Part shown: in pieces, positions 1 to 8,879 of the stretch
Numbering within the stretch: the first letter of the stretch is position 1
Layout of the letters: every line of letters begins with the position of its first letter
Source of the DNA: Frankiales bacterium
GTDB taxonomy: Bacteria > Actinomycetota > Actinomycetes > Mycobacteriales > SCTD01
DNA: 64,000 nt
Reading direction: 5' to 3'
Assembly: GCA_025966135.1 (NCBI GenBank)
Contig: JAOPVP010000082.1
Span: 1 to 64,000 of the forward strand
Position numbers and translations under genes: made by a program
The notes under the pieces: generated by a model
What the model was told of the DNA's origin: nothing
Databases searched by the model: none
What the model saw: the letters and a program-made list of their open reading frames with translations, nothing else

Positions 1-861
1 GACAAGCTCAAGCTGTCGGATGCCGCGCTGGTCTACGATCCGGAGACATCCGTGGCTCTCGGTTTCGGTTTCCGCTGCGGATTCCTCAGCCTGCTGCATC
101 TCGAGATTGTGACCGAACGGCTCGACCGCGAGTTCGGGCTCGACCTCATCACGACCGCGCCGTCCGTGCCGTACGAGGTGACGACCGACGACAAGAAGGT
201 CGTCACGGTCACGAACCCGTCGGAGTTCCCGGGCGGCAAGATCGCGTCCGTCGCCGAGCCCATGGTCAAGTGCGCCATCCTCGCGCCGAAGGACTACGTC
301 GGCGTGATCATGGAGCTGTGCCAGCAGCGCCGCGGAACACTCCTCGGCATGGAGTACCTCGGCGAGGACCGCGTCGAAATCCGGTACCGGATGCCGCTCG
401 GTGAGATCGTCTTCGACTTCTTCGACAACCTGAAGAGCCGCACCGCTGGCTACGGATCACTGGACTACGAGCCGGACGGCCAGGCGGACGCAGACCTGGT
501 CAAGGTCGACATCCTGCTCCAGGGCGAACAGGTAGATGCGTTCTCCGCCATCGTGCACCGCGACAAGGCGCAGCCATACGGCGCACTAATGACCGAGCGC
601 CTGCGCAAGCTCATCCCGCGGCAGCAGTTTGAGGTGCCCATCCAGGCGGCGATCGGCGCACGGATCATCGCGCGCGAGAGCATCCGCGCCGTTCGCAAGG
701 ACGTCCTCGCCAAGTGCTACGGCGGTGACATCACCCGCAAGCGCAAACTCCTCGAGAAGCAGAAGGAGGGCAAGAAGCGCATGAAGATGGTCGGACGCGT
801 GGAGGTCCCTCAGGAGGCGTTCATCGCCGCGCTCTCGACGGGCGAGGAGAAGGCCAAGTAG
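1..861 (+). CDS. lepA: Elongation factor 4 (LepA), C-terminal part
   Basis: LepA is a ribosome-associated translational GTPase that back-translocates stalled ribosomes or aids initiation. The gene is cut by the window edge. The reading frame is open from the first base, so about 286 residues are visible, nearly half of a usual 600-residue LepA. The GTPase domain lies outside. What remains covers the EF-G-like domain V (motif GFGFRCGF near residues 20-27) and the LepA-specific basic C-terminal domain, with [20 protein letters not shown] close to the end. In many actinobacteria lepA is followed closely by hemW; here about 12 kb of accessory genes separate them. Identification is secure. Confidence 0.97.
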   Translation, partial: DKLKLSDAALVYDPETSVALGFGFRCGFLSLLHLEIVTERLDREFGLDLITTAPSVPYEVTTDDKKVVTVTNPSEFPGGKIASVAEPMVKCAILAPKDYVGVIMELCQQRRGTLLGMEYLGEDRVEIRYRMPLGEIVFDFFDNLKSRTAGYGSLDYEPDGQADADLVKVDILLQGEQVDAFSAIVHRDKAQPYGALMTERLRKLIPRQQFEVPIQAAIGARIIARESIRAVRKDVLAKCYGGDITRKRKLLEKQKEGKKRMKMVGRVEVPQEAFIAALSTGEEKAK

Positions 862-932
862 TTCTGCGCTCTTGACCCCCGGCGGTGGGGCGGGGAGTCT
901 TGTCCCGTTAAGGCCGGTTATGGGGGACCGCG

Positions 933-2408
933 GTGATCGTGGGCAAGGGTGTTCGCCTCCACGTCCTGCTCCTTGCCGGCCTCTGCGTGGCGGTCGTCGG
1001 GGTCGGCACCCAGATGACCGCTCCGCTCGAGCTGGTGCCGCAAGCGGCGTCGACCCTCACCCCCGTCGCCGACGGCTACGTCGTCAGCACCTCACCCAGC
1101 ACCAGCTACGGAACGGCCTCGACGCTGCGCACGGACGCCTCGCCGGTCACCCGGTCCTACCTGCGTTTCACCGTCAGCGGTGTGGGCTCCCAGAGCGTGA
1201 CGTTCGCGACCCTGCGCGTCTGGGCCAACAGCGCCCAGTCGGCGGGCTACGTCGCCCACCGGCTCGCCAGCACGACCTGGACCGAGGCGGGGCTGACGTA
1301 TGCGACGGCACCCGCCCTCGGCAGCGCGTTGGGGTCGTCGGGCGCGACCGTCGCGGGCACCTGGGCCACCGCGAACGTCACGGCCGCTGTGACCGCCGAC
1401 GGAGCCGTCGCCTTCGGGTTGGACACGACGTCGAGCACCGCGCTGAGCCTGTCCTCCCGCGAGGGGGCGCACCCTCCGCAGCTGGTGGTGCAGACCAGCG
1501 GCCCGACGCCGACCCCGACCCCGACGGGATGGCCGGTGATCGCGGCGGCGGGGGACATCGCCTGCGACCCAGCGGACTCCGCCTTCAACGGGGGTCTCGG
1601 CACAGGCAGCACGTGCCGGCAGAAGTCGGTGTCCGACGTCATCGTGGGGCGCGGCGTCGCCAGGGTCCTGGCCCTCGGTGACAACCAGTACTACTGCGGC
1701 GGCTACGACGCCTGGCTGGGGTCGTACGACAAGAGCTGGGGACGGTTCAAGAGCCTCACAGCCCCTGTGGCGGGCAACCACGAGTACCTCACACAGGCGG
1801 GGTCGTCGGGTGCCACCGGTTGCGACAGCACCAACGCCGGGGCAGCGGGCTACTTCCGCTACTTCGGAGCTCGCGCGGGCCCGTCCGGCCAGGGCTGGTA
1901 CAGCTTCGACGTGGGCGCATGGCACCTGGTCGCCCTGAACTCGCAGTGCTCAGCCATCGGTGGCTGCTCGGCCACGTCGCCGCAGGGCCAGTGGCTCGCC
2001 GCCGATCTCGCGGCCCACAAGAACACCTGCACCCTTGCGTTCTGGCACATCCCGCTGTTCAGCTCCGGCGGTCGGGCCGCCTCCAACAGCAAAGCCTTCT
2101 GGCAGCTCCTGTACGACGCCAACGCCGAGGTGGTCCTCAACGGTCACGACCACACCTACGAGCGGTTCGCACCGCAGACCGCTGCCGGAGTCGCCGACAG
2201 CGCGCGGGGGCTGCGGGAGTTCGTGGTCGGCACGGGCGGCGCGAACCACACCGCTCTCGTCACGGTGGCCCCGAACAGCGTCGTGCGGGACAGCACCACC
2301 TTCGGTGTCTTGTTGCTCACGCTGAAACCGACGAGCTACAGCTGGGTCTTCGTCCCCGCGGCGGGTAGCGGCACCTTCAGCGACTCCGGCTCGGCCAGCT
2401 GCCACTGA
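933..2408 (+). CDS. Secreted metallophosphoesterase with N-terminal DNRLRE-type domain
   Basis: Predicted exported phosphoesterase of 491 residues. A hydrophobic stretch at about residues 8-30 looks like a signal peptide. Residues 40-190 resemble the DNRLRE/CBM96-type beta-sandwich found in surface proteins (repeated Ser/Thr/Ala segments, TWTEAGLTYATAPA). A TPTPTPT linker follows, then a calcineurin-like domain with its metal motifs in order: GDIACD near 207, GDNQYY near 249, GNHE near 281 and GHDHTYER near 404. The domain order resembles extracellular purple-acid-phosphatase-like enzymes; the substrate cannot be inferred. The GTG start follows a 71-base gap after lepA, with no strong ribosome binding site seen. 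It is probably transcribed on its own. Confidence 0.88.
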   Translation: MIVGKGVRLHVLLLAGLCVAVVGVGTQMTAPLELVPQAASTLTPVADGYVVSTSPSTSYGTASTLRTDASPVTRSYLRFTVSGVGSQSVTFATLRVWANSAQSAGYVAHRLASTTWTEAGLTYATAPALGSALGSSGATVAGTWATANVTAAVTADGAVAFGLDTTSSTALSLSSREGAHPPQLVVQTSGPTPTPTPTGWPVIAAAGDIACDPADSAFNGGLGTGSTCRQKSVSDVIVGRGVARVLALGDNQYYCGGYDAWLGSYDKSWGRFKSLTAPVAGNHEYLTQAGSSGATGCDSTNAGAAGYFRYFGARAGPSGQGWYSFDVGAWHLVALNSQCSAIGGCSATSPQGQWLAADLAAHKNTCTLAFWHIPLFSSGGRAASNSKAFWQLLYDANAEVVLNGHDHTYERFAPQTAAGVADSARGLREFVVGTGGANHTALVTVAPNSVVRDSTTFGVLLLTLKPTSYSWVFVPAAGSGTFSDSGSASCH

Positions 2409-2448
2409 CGACTCCCCGGGCGCGGGTCTGGCGTGGTAGGACGGCCTG

Positions 2449-4434
2449 ATGGACTTCGCTGACCTCGACGCCTCTCAGGCCATCCCTCGGCTCAGCGGCC
2501 TGGCTCTGAGCCCTGACGGCACCAGGCTCGTCACCAGCGTCGCGACGCTCGATGCGAAGAAGCAGAAGTGGGTCACCGCGTTGTGGGAGGTCGACGCCAC
2601 CGGGCAGCGGCCGGCCCGGCGCCTGACGCGCAGCGCCAAGGGCGAGGGCAGCCCGGTGTTCACCGACGCCGGCGACGTGCTGTTCACCTCCAGCCGGCAC
2701 GACCCCGAGAGCACCGAGGACGACGAGCAGGCAGCGCTGTGGCTGCTGCCCGCGGCCGGGGGAGAGGCCCGCTCGGTCGGCACCCGCCCGGGTGGCATTG
2801 CGAGACCGAGGACGGCCGGTGAGGTGGTCGTGGTCACGAGCGACACCCTGCCTGGATCGAGCGACGGCGAGGACGACGCTGCGCGCCGCAAGGCCCGCAA
2901 GGACAGGAACGTCAGCGCGATCGTGCACCGCGGCTACCCGGTGCGCTTCTGGGACCGCGACCTCGGTCCGGGCGCGCCCCGTCTGCTGGTGGGATCGGTC
3001 GCGCAGGACGACCAGATCAGCTGGACCGACCTGACACCCACGCCGGAGCGGGCGCTCGACGACACCTCCTACGACCTGACGCCGGACGGGTCGCAGGTCG
3101 TGGTCACCTGGACGGTCTCGGAACCGCGCGGCTCACGTCGTACGACCTTGGTTGTGGTGGACGCGGGGACGGGCAGCCGGCGGGTTCTCGCAGACCACCA
3201 GGGATACGAGTACGGCGACCCGACGGTGTCCCCAGACGGAACCCGGGTGGCGTGCATCCGCTGGACGAGAAGCACGCCCCTCGACCCGGGAGACTGCATG
3301 CTCGTGGTTCTCGATCTCGACGGGGAGTCCGAGCAGGTGGTGGCCGGTTGGGACCGCTGGCCGACCGGGCTGCGCTGGACCCCGGACGGCACCGCGCTGC
3401 TGGTCACCGCCGACGAGGGCGGCCGCGCCCCGGTGTTCCGGGTGGAGCTCGCGGACCTGAGCGTGACGCGGCTGACGACCGATGACGGGGCCTACTCCGA
3501 CCTGTGCGTGGCCCGGGACGGGGCAGCGGTCTACGCGCTGAGGGCCGGGTACGACGGTCCACCGACCCCGGTGCGGATCGACCCGCAGGAGCCCGGTGTC
3601 CCGGTCCGGTTGCCGTCCCCTGCCCCGGCACTGGACCTGCCGGGCAGGCTGACCGAGGTCAGCACGTCGGTGCCGGACGGGCGCGAGGTGCGAGCCTGGC
3701 TGGCGCTCCCCGAGGGGGCCGGTCCGCACCCGCTGGTGCTGTGGATCCACGGTGGACCGCTGTCGTCCTGGAACTCCTGGTCCTGGCGGTGGTGCCCCTG
3801 GCTGCTCACGGCCCGCGGGTACGCGGTGCTCCTGCCTGACCCGGCGCTGTCCACCGGGTACGGCTTGGAGCACGTGGCACGGGGCTGGGGGGACTGGGGC
3901 AGCGCCCCCTACGAGGACCTCATGCACATCACCGACGCCGCCCTCGAGCGGCCGGACCTCGACGCCTCCCGGACCGCCGCCATGGGCGGGAGCTTCGGCG
4001 GCTACATGGCGAACTGGGTCGCCGGTCACACCGGCCGCTTCCAGGCGATCGTCACCCACGCCTCGCTGTGGGCACTCGACCACTTCGGGGCGACGACGGA
4101 CGTCGCGTGGTACTGGGCCCGCGAGATGACCCCTGAGATGGTGGCCAAGAACGACCCTTCGCAGTTCGCCGACAACATCGCGACCCCGATGCTCGTCGTG
4201 CACGGCGACAAGGACTACCGGGTGCCGATCGGAGAAGGGCTGCGGCTGTGGTGGGACCTGTGCTCTCGGGCAGAGGACCCCCAGGGGATGCCCCACGAGT
4301 TCCTGTACTTCCCGGACGAGAACCACTGGGTGCTCACACCGAACCACGCCGTTGCCTGGTACGAGGCGGTGCTGGCGTTCCTCGGCCGACACATCCTCGG
4401 CCGTGACACCGTGCTCCCTGACTGGCTCCGTTAG
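2449..4434 (+). CDS. S9 family prolyl oligopeptidase-type serine peptidase
   Basis: A 661-residue serine peptidase resembling acylaminoacyl-peptidases and dipeptidyl-peptidase-IV relatives, which cleave short peptides. The N-terminal two thirds show beta-propeller (TolB/WD40-like) repeats with SPDGTRL-type motifs. The C-terminal alpha/beta-hydrolase domain has the nucleophile in GGSFGGY (Ser515), the acid in HGDKDYRVP (Asp589) and the base in DENHW (His626), so the triad is complete. No signal peptide is evident, which suggests a cytoplasmic enzyme. It starts 40 bases after the phosphoesterase on the same strand. Substrate preference is unknown. Confidence 0.93.
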   Translation: MDFADLDASQAIPRLSGLALSPDGTRLVTSVATLDAKKQKWVTALWEVDATGQRPARRLTRSAKGEGSPVFTDAGDVLFTSSRHDPESTEDDEQAALWLLPAAGGEARSVGTRPGGIARPRTAGEVVVVTSDTLPGSSDGEDDAARRKARKDRNVSAIVHRGYPVRFWDRDLGPGAPRLLVGSVAQDDQISWTDLTPTPERALDDTSYDLTPDGSQVVVTWTVSEPRGSRRTTLVVVDAGTGSRRVLADHQGYEYGDPTVSPDGTRVACIRWTRSTPLDPGDCMLVVLDLDGESEQVVAGWDRWPTGLRWTPDGTALLVTADEGGRAPVFRVELADLSVTRLTTDDGAYSDLCVARDGAAVYALRAGYDGPPTPVRIDPQEPGVPVRLPSPAPALDLPGRLTEVSTSVPDGREVRAWLALPEGAGPHPLVLWIHGGPLSSWNSWSWRWCPWLLTARGYAVLLPDPALSTGYGLEHVARGWGDWGSAPYEDLMHITDAALERPDLDASRTAAMGGSFGGYMANWVAGHTGRFQAIVTHASLWALDHFGATTDVAWYWAREMTPEMVAKNDPSQFADNIATPMLVVHGDKDYRVPIGEGLRLWWDLCSRAEDPQGMPHEFLYFPDENHWVLTPNHAVAWYEAVLAFLGRHILGRDTVLPDWLR

Positions 4435-4512
4435 CCGGTTACCACGCAGGTCGTACGAGGCACGGCACGGCGCTGCTCCCTGGGGCGCAGGACCGTTGTC
4501 GTCCCCGGTGCG

Positions 4513-5637
4513 ATGACGTCGTCGCGTGCCGGGCCGTACGGTCGACCGGTGATCGCCGTCCTGCGTGTGCTCGTGCTCGCCGCCTTCCAGGTCGGGGCAA
4601 GCCTCGCTGCGGCCCAGCACCAGTCGGATCATCGCGGGATCGACGCACTCGGTGTCGGCCTGCTCATCGTGGGGCCGCTCTCGCTCCTCGCTCTGCCGCG
4701 CCAGCCCTGGGTCGCCCTGGGCGTGCCCCTGGCGGCCGCGGTGACGTGGTTCGAACTCGACTACCCCGGTGGCCCGGTGCCGGCGGCTTTCGGGATCGCC
4801 CTCGTGATCTGCGCGGTCACCGGCCGCCGTACCCAAGCGTGGGTCGCTGTGGGCGCTGCGCTGCTGAGCATCTGGACGGGGTGGTTGTTCGACGGTGTTC
4901 CGTTGGGGGCGGCCCTCGGCTCTACGGCCTGGTTGCTGGTGCTGGTGGCGGTCGGCGAGCAGACACGGGCGCGCCGTGAGAAGGGGGTCGAGAGCCGGCA
5001 CGCGCGGGTCGAGGAGGAACGCCGCCGGGCCAGTGACGAGCGGCTGCGCATCGCCCGCGAGCTGCACGACGTGCTGGCACACAACATGTCGCTGATCAGC
5101 GTGCAGGCGGGCGTGGCGCTGCACCTGATGGACACCCGGCCTGACCAGGTGCGCACCTCGTTGGAGACGATCCGGGACGCCAGCCGCAACACGTTGGCCG
5201 AGCTGCGGGCCACGGTCGGGGCGCTGCGGTCGGCAGAGGAGGACGCACCACTCCGGCCACTGCCTGGACTGGACGAGCTGGGAGCGCTGACCCGGGGCGT
5301 GTCCGCCGCCGGTGTCGAGGTGCGTACGACGGTCACCGGGGACCGGCGGTCGCTGCCCGCGGGTGTGGACCTGGCCGCCTACCGGATCGTGCAGGAGGCG
5401 CTCACCAACGTCACCCGCCATGCGGGTACGTCGATGGCGGACGTGCACGTCGACTACGGGCCCTCGCTGCTGACGGTCCGGGTGACGGATGCCGGCGCCG
5501 GTAGGTGGCCGGTGACACCGGGCAACGGGCTGACGGGAATGCGCGAGCGGGCGACCGCCTTGGGCGGGCGGCTGGTGGCCGGTCCGCGCCCTGAGGGCGG
5601 CTTCGCGGTCGAAGCCGAGCTGCCGGTGGGCCCGTGA
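4513..5637 (+). CDS. Sensor histidine kinase (HisKA_3 / NarL-type partner)
   Basis: Membrane histidine kinase of 374 residues. The first 150 residues contain about four to five hydrophobic segments and no large extracellular domain, as in intramembrane-sensing DesK-like kinases. A basic coiled region leads into the dimerisation/phosphoacceptor helix, with His185 in the RELHDVLAH motif. The ATPase N box is at YRIVQEALTNVTRH and the glycine-rich box at GNGLTGMRERA. The stop overlaps the start of the response-regulator gene by 4 bases (GTGA), so translation is probably coupled. The downstream ABC exporter suggests that the pair senses a membrane-active compound or envelope stress; that is inference. 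Confidence 0.95.
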   Translation: MTSSRAGPYGRPVIAVLRVLVLAAFQVGASLAAAQHQSDHRGIDALGVGLLIVGPLSLLALPRQPWVALGVPLAAAVTWFELDYPGGPVPAAFGIALVICAVTGRRTQAWVAVGAALLSIWTGWLFDGVPLGAALGSTAWLLVLVAVGEQTRARREKGVESRHARVEEERRRASDERLRIARELHDVLAHNMSLISVQAGVALHLMDTRPDQVRTSLETIRDASRNTLAELRATVGALRSAEEDAPLRPLPGLDELGALTRGVSAAGVEVRTTVTGDRRSLPAGVDLAAYRIVQEALTNVTRHAGTSMADVHVDYGPSLLTVRVTDAGAGRWPVTPGNGLTGMRERATALGGRLVAGPRPEGGFAVEAELPVGP

Positions 5638-6296
5638 TCCGGGTCCTGCTGGCCGACGACCAGGGCTTGGTGCGCGCCGGTTTCCGCGCGCTGCTCGACG
5701 CCTCAGACGGCATCGAGGTCGTGGGGGAGGCGGGGAACGGCGTCGAGGCCGTGCGCGCGGCCGTGGACCTGCTACCAGACGTGGTGCTCATGGACGTCCG
5801 GATGCCGGAGGTGGACGGGCTCGAGGCGACCCGGCGGATCGCCGCCGACCCGCGGCTGGCGGCCGTGCGGGTCGTCATCCTGACGACCTTCGAGCTGGAC
5901 GAGTACGTCTTCGAGGCGCTGCGCTGCGGCGCGTCGGGCTTCCTGCTCAAGGACACCGATCCGGTGGAGCTGCTGCGCGCGATCGCTGTGGTGGCAGACG
6001 GGGACGCGCTCCTCTCACCCAGGGTGACCCGGCGGCTGGTCGAGGAGTTCGCGTCTCGATCGCGGTCCACGCCGGACACCACGGCGCTCGACCGTCTCAC
6101 CGACCGTGAGCGGGAGGTGGTCGCGCTCGCCGCCGAGGGGCTCACGAACGACGAGATCGCCGTACGACTGGTGGTTTCTCCTGCCACGGCGAAGACGCAC
6201 GTGTCGCGGGCGATGGTGAAGCTCGGGATGCGGGATCGGGCGCAGCTGGTCGTGCTCGCCTACGAGACCGGGCTCGTGAAGCCGGGATGGTTGTAA
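5634..6296 (+). CDS. LuxR/NarL-family response regulator
   Basis: Response regulator of 220 residues, the partner of the overlapping kinase. The receiver domain has the acidic pair DD at 8-9, the phosphoacceptor Asp54 in VLMDVRMPE, and the switch Thr and Lys in LTTFELDEY and LLKDTDP. The C-terminal LuxR helix-turn-helix begins at LTDREREVVALAAEG and includes TNDEIAVRLVVSPATAKTHV. It presumably activates transcription, most likely of the ABC genes just downstream. The GTG start overlaps the kinase stop. Confidence 0.96.
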   Translation: MIRVLLADDQGLVRAGFRALLDASDGIEVVGEAGNGVEAVRAAVDLLPDVVLMDVRMPEVDGLEATRRIAADPRLAAVRVVILTTFELDEYVFEALRCGASGFLLKDTDPVELLRAIAVVADGDALLSPRVTRRLVEEFASRSRSTPDTTALDRLTDREREVVALAAEGLTNDEIAVRLVVSPATAKTHVSRAMVKLGMRDRAQLVVLAYETGLVKPGWL

Positions 6297-6344
6297 GCCC
6301 TGGGGCGTAGGCGAAGTCGCTCCCCGTGGGTGACGTCTGGAGGT

Positions 6345-6371
6345 GGGTGTCTCGAAAGGCTGGTGACACCC
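6345..6371. promoter_or_regulatory. Inverted repeat before the ABC transporter operon
   Basis: Perfect 7-base arms GGGTGTC and GACACCC flank a 13-base centre, in the 94-base gap between the response-regulator stop and the ABC ATPase start. It lies just upstream of a strong ribosome binding site (AGGAGGAG). It could be a binding site for the response regulator or a weak transcript hairpin. Only the symmetry is seen; the role is inferred. Confidence 0.35.
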
Positions 6372-6390
6372 GAGTCCAGGAGGAGCCAAG

Positions 6391-7311
6391 ATGCCCCAAC
6401 CCGTGGTGGTCACTGACCGCCTGACCAAGCGCTACGGCACGCGCACCGCCGTCGACGAGCTCGACATGGAGGTGCCGACCGGTGTCGTCGCCGGCTTCAT
6501 CGGCGCCAACGGCGCCGGCAAGACCACGACCCTGCGGATGCTGCTGGGTCTCGTCCGTCCCACGTCGGGTACGGCGACAGTCCTCGGGCAGCCGCTGTCC
6601 GACCCGTCGGCCTACCTGCCCAAGGTGGGAGCCCTCATCGAGAGCCCGGCCTTCTATCCGGGGTTGTCGGGGGAGCGGAACCTGCGGGTGCAGACGACGC
6701 TCGCGGGCCTGCCCGCCTCGCGGATCCCGGCTGTGCTGGAGGTCGTGGGTCTGGCCGACCGCGGGGGTGATGCCTACAAGAGCTACTCCCTCGGCATGAA
6801 GCAAAGACTGGGCATTGCCTCCGCTCTGCTGGGGGAGCCGGAGCTGCTCGTGCTCGATGAGCCGACCAACGGGCTCGACCCGACAGGCATTCGGGAGATG
6901 CGCGAGCTGCTCCGGCGGGTCGCCGACGGTGGGCTCACGGTCCTCGTCTCCTCGCACCAGCTGACCGAGCTGCAGCAGGTCTGCGACCACCTGGTCATGG
7001 TCGACCAGGGGCGTCGCGTCTTCCAGGGCGCGACCTCCGAGCTGCTTGCGGCCGGGACCGACCGGGTGGTCGTCGCCACTGAGCACCCACGCGACCTGGA
7101 CCGATTGCTGCGGATCGTGTTGGCTCGCGTGCCTGCGGCCTCACGACAGGGCAGGCAGGTCCATGTGCCGCTCGACGGCGTCGAGGACGTGACCGGCTTC
7201 CTCGCGGAGCTCAACCGCAGCGCCATGGAGGAAGCCATCACACTGGTCGAGATGTCCGTCGGCGCAGGCACTCTCGAAGACCGCTACGCCTCTCTCATGG
7301 GTGCCCTGTGA
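6391..7311 (+). CDS. ABC transporter ATP-binding protein (BcrA-like)
   Basis: ATPase subunit of 306 residues for an ABC-2 type exporter, of the class used for peptide antibiotic self-protection and efflux. Walker A is GANGAGKT at 38-45, the signature is the variant YSLGMKQRLG, and Walker B with the D-loop is LLVLDEPTNGLDP. The switch His is in SSHQ. The roughly 80-residue C-terminal extension is usual for BcrA-type subunits. The ATG has a strong AGGAGGAG ribosome binding site. The gene overlaps the permease start by 4 bases. Its position directly after a kinase/regulator pair suggests induction by that pair. Confidence 0.95.
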   Translation: MPQPVVVTDRLTKRYGTRTAVDELDMEVPTGVVAGFIGANGAGKTTTLRMLLGLVRPTSGTATVLGQPLSDPSAYLPKVGALIESPAFYPGLSGERNLRVQTTLAGLPASRIPAVLEVVGLADRGGDAYKSYSLGMKQRLGIASALLGEPELLVLDEPTNGLDPTGIREMRELLRRVADGGLTVLVSSHQLTELQQVCDHLVMVDQGRRVFQGATSELLAAGTDRVVVATEHPRDLDRLLRIVLARVPAASRQGRQVHVPLDGVEDVTGFLAELNRSAMEEAITLVEMSVGAGTLEDRYASLMGAL

Positions 7312-8147
7312 GCCGCCAGTCGAACGACCTGTCCGCGCGGCGTGGCGGAGCCGTGGCCGGGGCGTTCCGCTCGGAGCTGGTGAAGCTGGGGCGGCGCTCG
7401 ACTCTCTACACGGCCGGAGCGGTGTTGCCGCTGCTGGCCCTACTCGCCACGACCCTGCTGTTCGTCAACGCAGGGACGGTGGCGACCACGGGGCCTGACG
7501 CCCGGTTCGCGCCGACCCTGGGCGTGCTGGCACAGCCCGGGGGCTTGACGGCCGGGTTCAACGGCGCCAACGGCTTCCTGGGGATCTTGGTGTTCGTGCT
7601 GTTCCTCACCAGCTTCAGTAGCGAGTACTCACAGGGGACTTTGCGCACGCTGCTCGTCCGCGAGCCGCGTCGCGGGCGGCTGATGCTCGGCAAGCTCGCG
7701 GCGATCGTGCTGCTCGTCGCAGCAAGCCTGCTCGCGGCCGAGGTCGTGAGTGGCGGGCTGTCGCTGGTGCTTGCCTCGGTGCGTGACGTGCCCACATCCC
7801 ACTGGTTCACCGGGACCGGTGTGCAGCAGGCGCTGGCGGACTACGCCAACGCGCTGGTCGCGGCGACCTTCTTCGGTGTCCTCGGTGCGGCGCTGGGCGT
7901 CCTCGTCCGCTCGACCGCAGTGGGCCTGGCGATCGGCCTGGCATGGCTGATGCCGCTCGAGCACATCATCGAGAACGCCTGGGCCGATGCGGCCAAGTGG
8001 TTCCCGGGGCTGCTGTTCGACGCGGTGTCTGCCGGGGGCACGCAGGTGACGTCGTACGACCGGGCGCTGCTGATGGGTGGTGCATTCGCCGTTCTGGCCC
8101 TGGCGGTCGGCGCGGTGTCCTTCGTGCGGCGGGACGTCAGCGGGTGA
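7308..8147 (+). CDS. ABC-2 type transporter permease
   Basis: Membrane subunit of 279 residues for the preceding ATPase. About six hydrophobic segments are visible. The segment FSSEYSQGTLRTLLVREPRR is the typical cytoplasmic loop of ABC-2 permeases, where many members have E-x-x-x-G-T-x-R-x-L. The GTG start overlaps the ATPase stop (GTGA). The last 11 bases overlap the convergent histidine-phosphatase gene. Substrate unknown; export of a lipid-interacting antibiotic or lantibiotic is a guess from family context. Confidence 0.92.
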   Translation: MSRQSNDLSARRGGAVAGAFRSELVKLGRRSTLYTAGAVLPLLALLATTLLFVNAGTVATTGPDARFAPTLGVLAQPGGLTAGFNGANGFLGILVFVLFLTSFSSEYSQGTLRTLLVREPRRGRLMLGKLAAIVLLVAASLLAAEVVSGGLSLVLASVRDVPTSHWFTGTGVQQALADYANALVAATFFGVLGAALGVLVRSTAVGLAIGLAWLMPLEHIIENAWADAAKWFPGLLFDAVSAGGTQVTSYDRALLMGGAFAVLALAVGAVSFVRRDVSG

Positions 8148-8742
8148 GCAGGTCGCGGACATGGCCGGTCTCGTTGAGGCTGACGATGCCGCGCCGCCCG
8201 TCCCGTGCAGCCCCGATGCGCGTGACCGAGGCGTAGGCGGGCGCGAACCACAGCGCCCGGTCCTGGCTCGTCACGTGGCCGGTGTAGGCGTTGATGGTGC
8301 CGGAGTGGCTGAACAGCACCGCCCGGCCGCCGGGGTGGCGCTGGGCGATCGCCTCGACAGCGGCCACCACCCGGTCGCGGAAGGCGACCGGGTCGACGTC
8401 CGCGTGGTACAGGTCGCCCTTCACCAGCAGGTGCCAGCGGGGGTCATCAGCCGCGCGCAGCTCCTCGACGGGGACGTACGAGCTGTGCGCCACGTCGAAC
8501 TCCGCGATCCCGGGCTCGATCGTGAGGGGGAGGCCGAGCTTCTCGACCAGCGGGGCGGCGGTCTCCAGAGCCCGCTTGGCGGGGCTGCTGTACAGGTGCG
8601 TGATCTCGTCGCCGGTCAGCGCCTCGACGACGCGGCGGGCCTGCTGGTGGCCGAGCTCTGCCAGTCCCGGGTCGGCCGGGCTCCCGTCGTCGGTGGCATC
8701 GATGCGCACCGGCAGCGCGTGGCGGACCAGGACCAGCTCCAT
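8137..8742 (-). CDS. Histidine phosphatase family protein
   Basis: Phosphoglycerate-mutase-like phosphatase of 201 residues. The catalytic His is in LVRHALP near residue 6 (RHA in place of the common RHG). The acid is probably in the EFDVAHSSYVP region and the second His is in VLFSHSGTINAY. Such proteins hydrolyse small phosphometabolites; the substrate cannot be read here. The frame stays open further upstream, but the ATG chosen directly precedes the conserved ELVLVRH strand. It lies downstream of the QueA-like gene on the same strand, separated by a large palindrome. Confidence 0.9.
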   Translation of the reverse strand: MELVLVRHALPVRIDATDDGSPADPGLAELGHQQARRVVEALTGDEITHLYSSPAKRALETAAPLVEKLGLPLTIEPGIAEFDVAHSSYVPVEELRAADDPRWHLLVKGDLYHADVDPVAFRDRVVAAVEAIAQRHPGGRAVLFSHSGTINAYTGHVTSQDRALWFAPAYASVTRIGAARDGRRGIVSLNETGHVRDLLTR

Positions 8743-8760
8743 GACCGTCCACCGTATCGG

Positions 8761-8852
8761 CCCGCCCCTTGCCCGCCGATCATGGGGTTTGTGCGCAGTG
8801 CGCACGCTCAGGCCCCGGGCAACAACTCCATGATCAGCGGGGAAGGGGCGGG
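8761..8852. repeat. Large intergenic palindrome (25-base arms)
   Basis: The left arm (first 25 bases) and right arm (last 25 bases) are reverse complements with only two mismatches. Both contain the core GATCATGG next to a CCCGCCCC-type flank. The 42-base centre carries a second small hairpin, GTGCGC-AGT-GCGCAC. It lies in the gap between two co-directional genes, so it may end transcription after the QueA-like gene. A dispersed intergenic repeat family (REP-like) is also possible; no second full copy was found in this window. Confidence 0.75.
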
Positions 8853-8860
8853 TCAGGGAG

Positions 8861-8879
8861 GTGGGGTGGGGTGGGGTGG
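8861..8879 (+). repeat. Short G-rich tandem repeat (GTGGG units)
   Basis: Four GTGGG-type units in tandem directly abut the stop codon of the QueA-like gene. Four runs of three or more G could form a G-quadruplex on the plus strand, which is the non-transcribed strand of the QueA-like gene. The repeat is seen; the structure is inference. Confidence 0.6.

Noticed and set aside
3133..5448. Long antisense frame opposite the S9 peptidase and histidine kinase
   Set aside because: Same shadow effect; both plus-strand genes have complete catalytic motifs.
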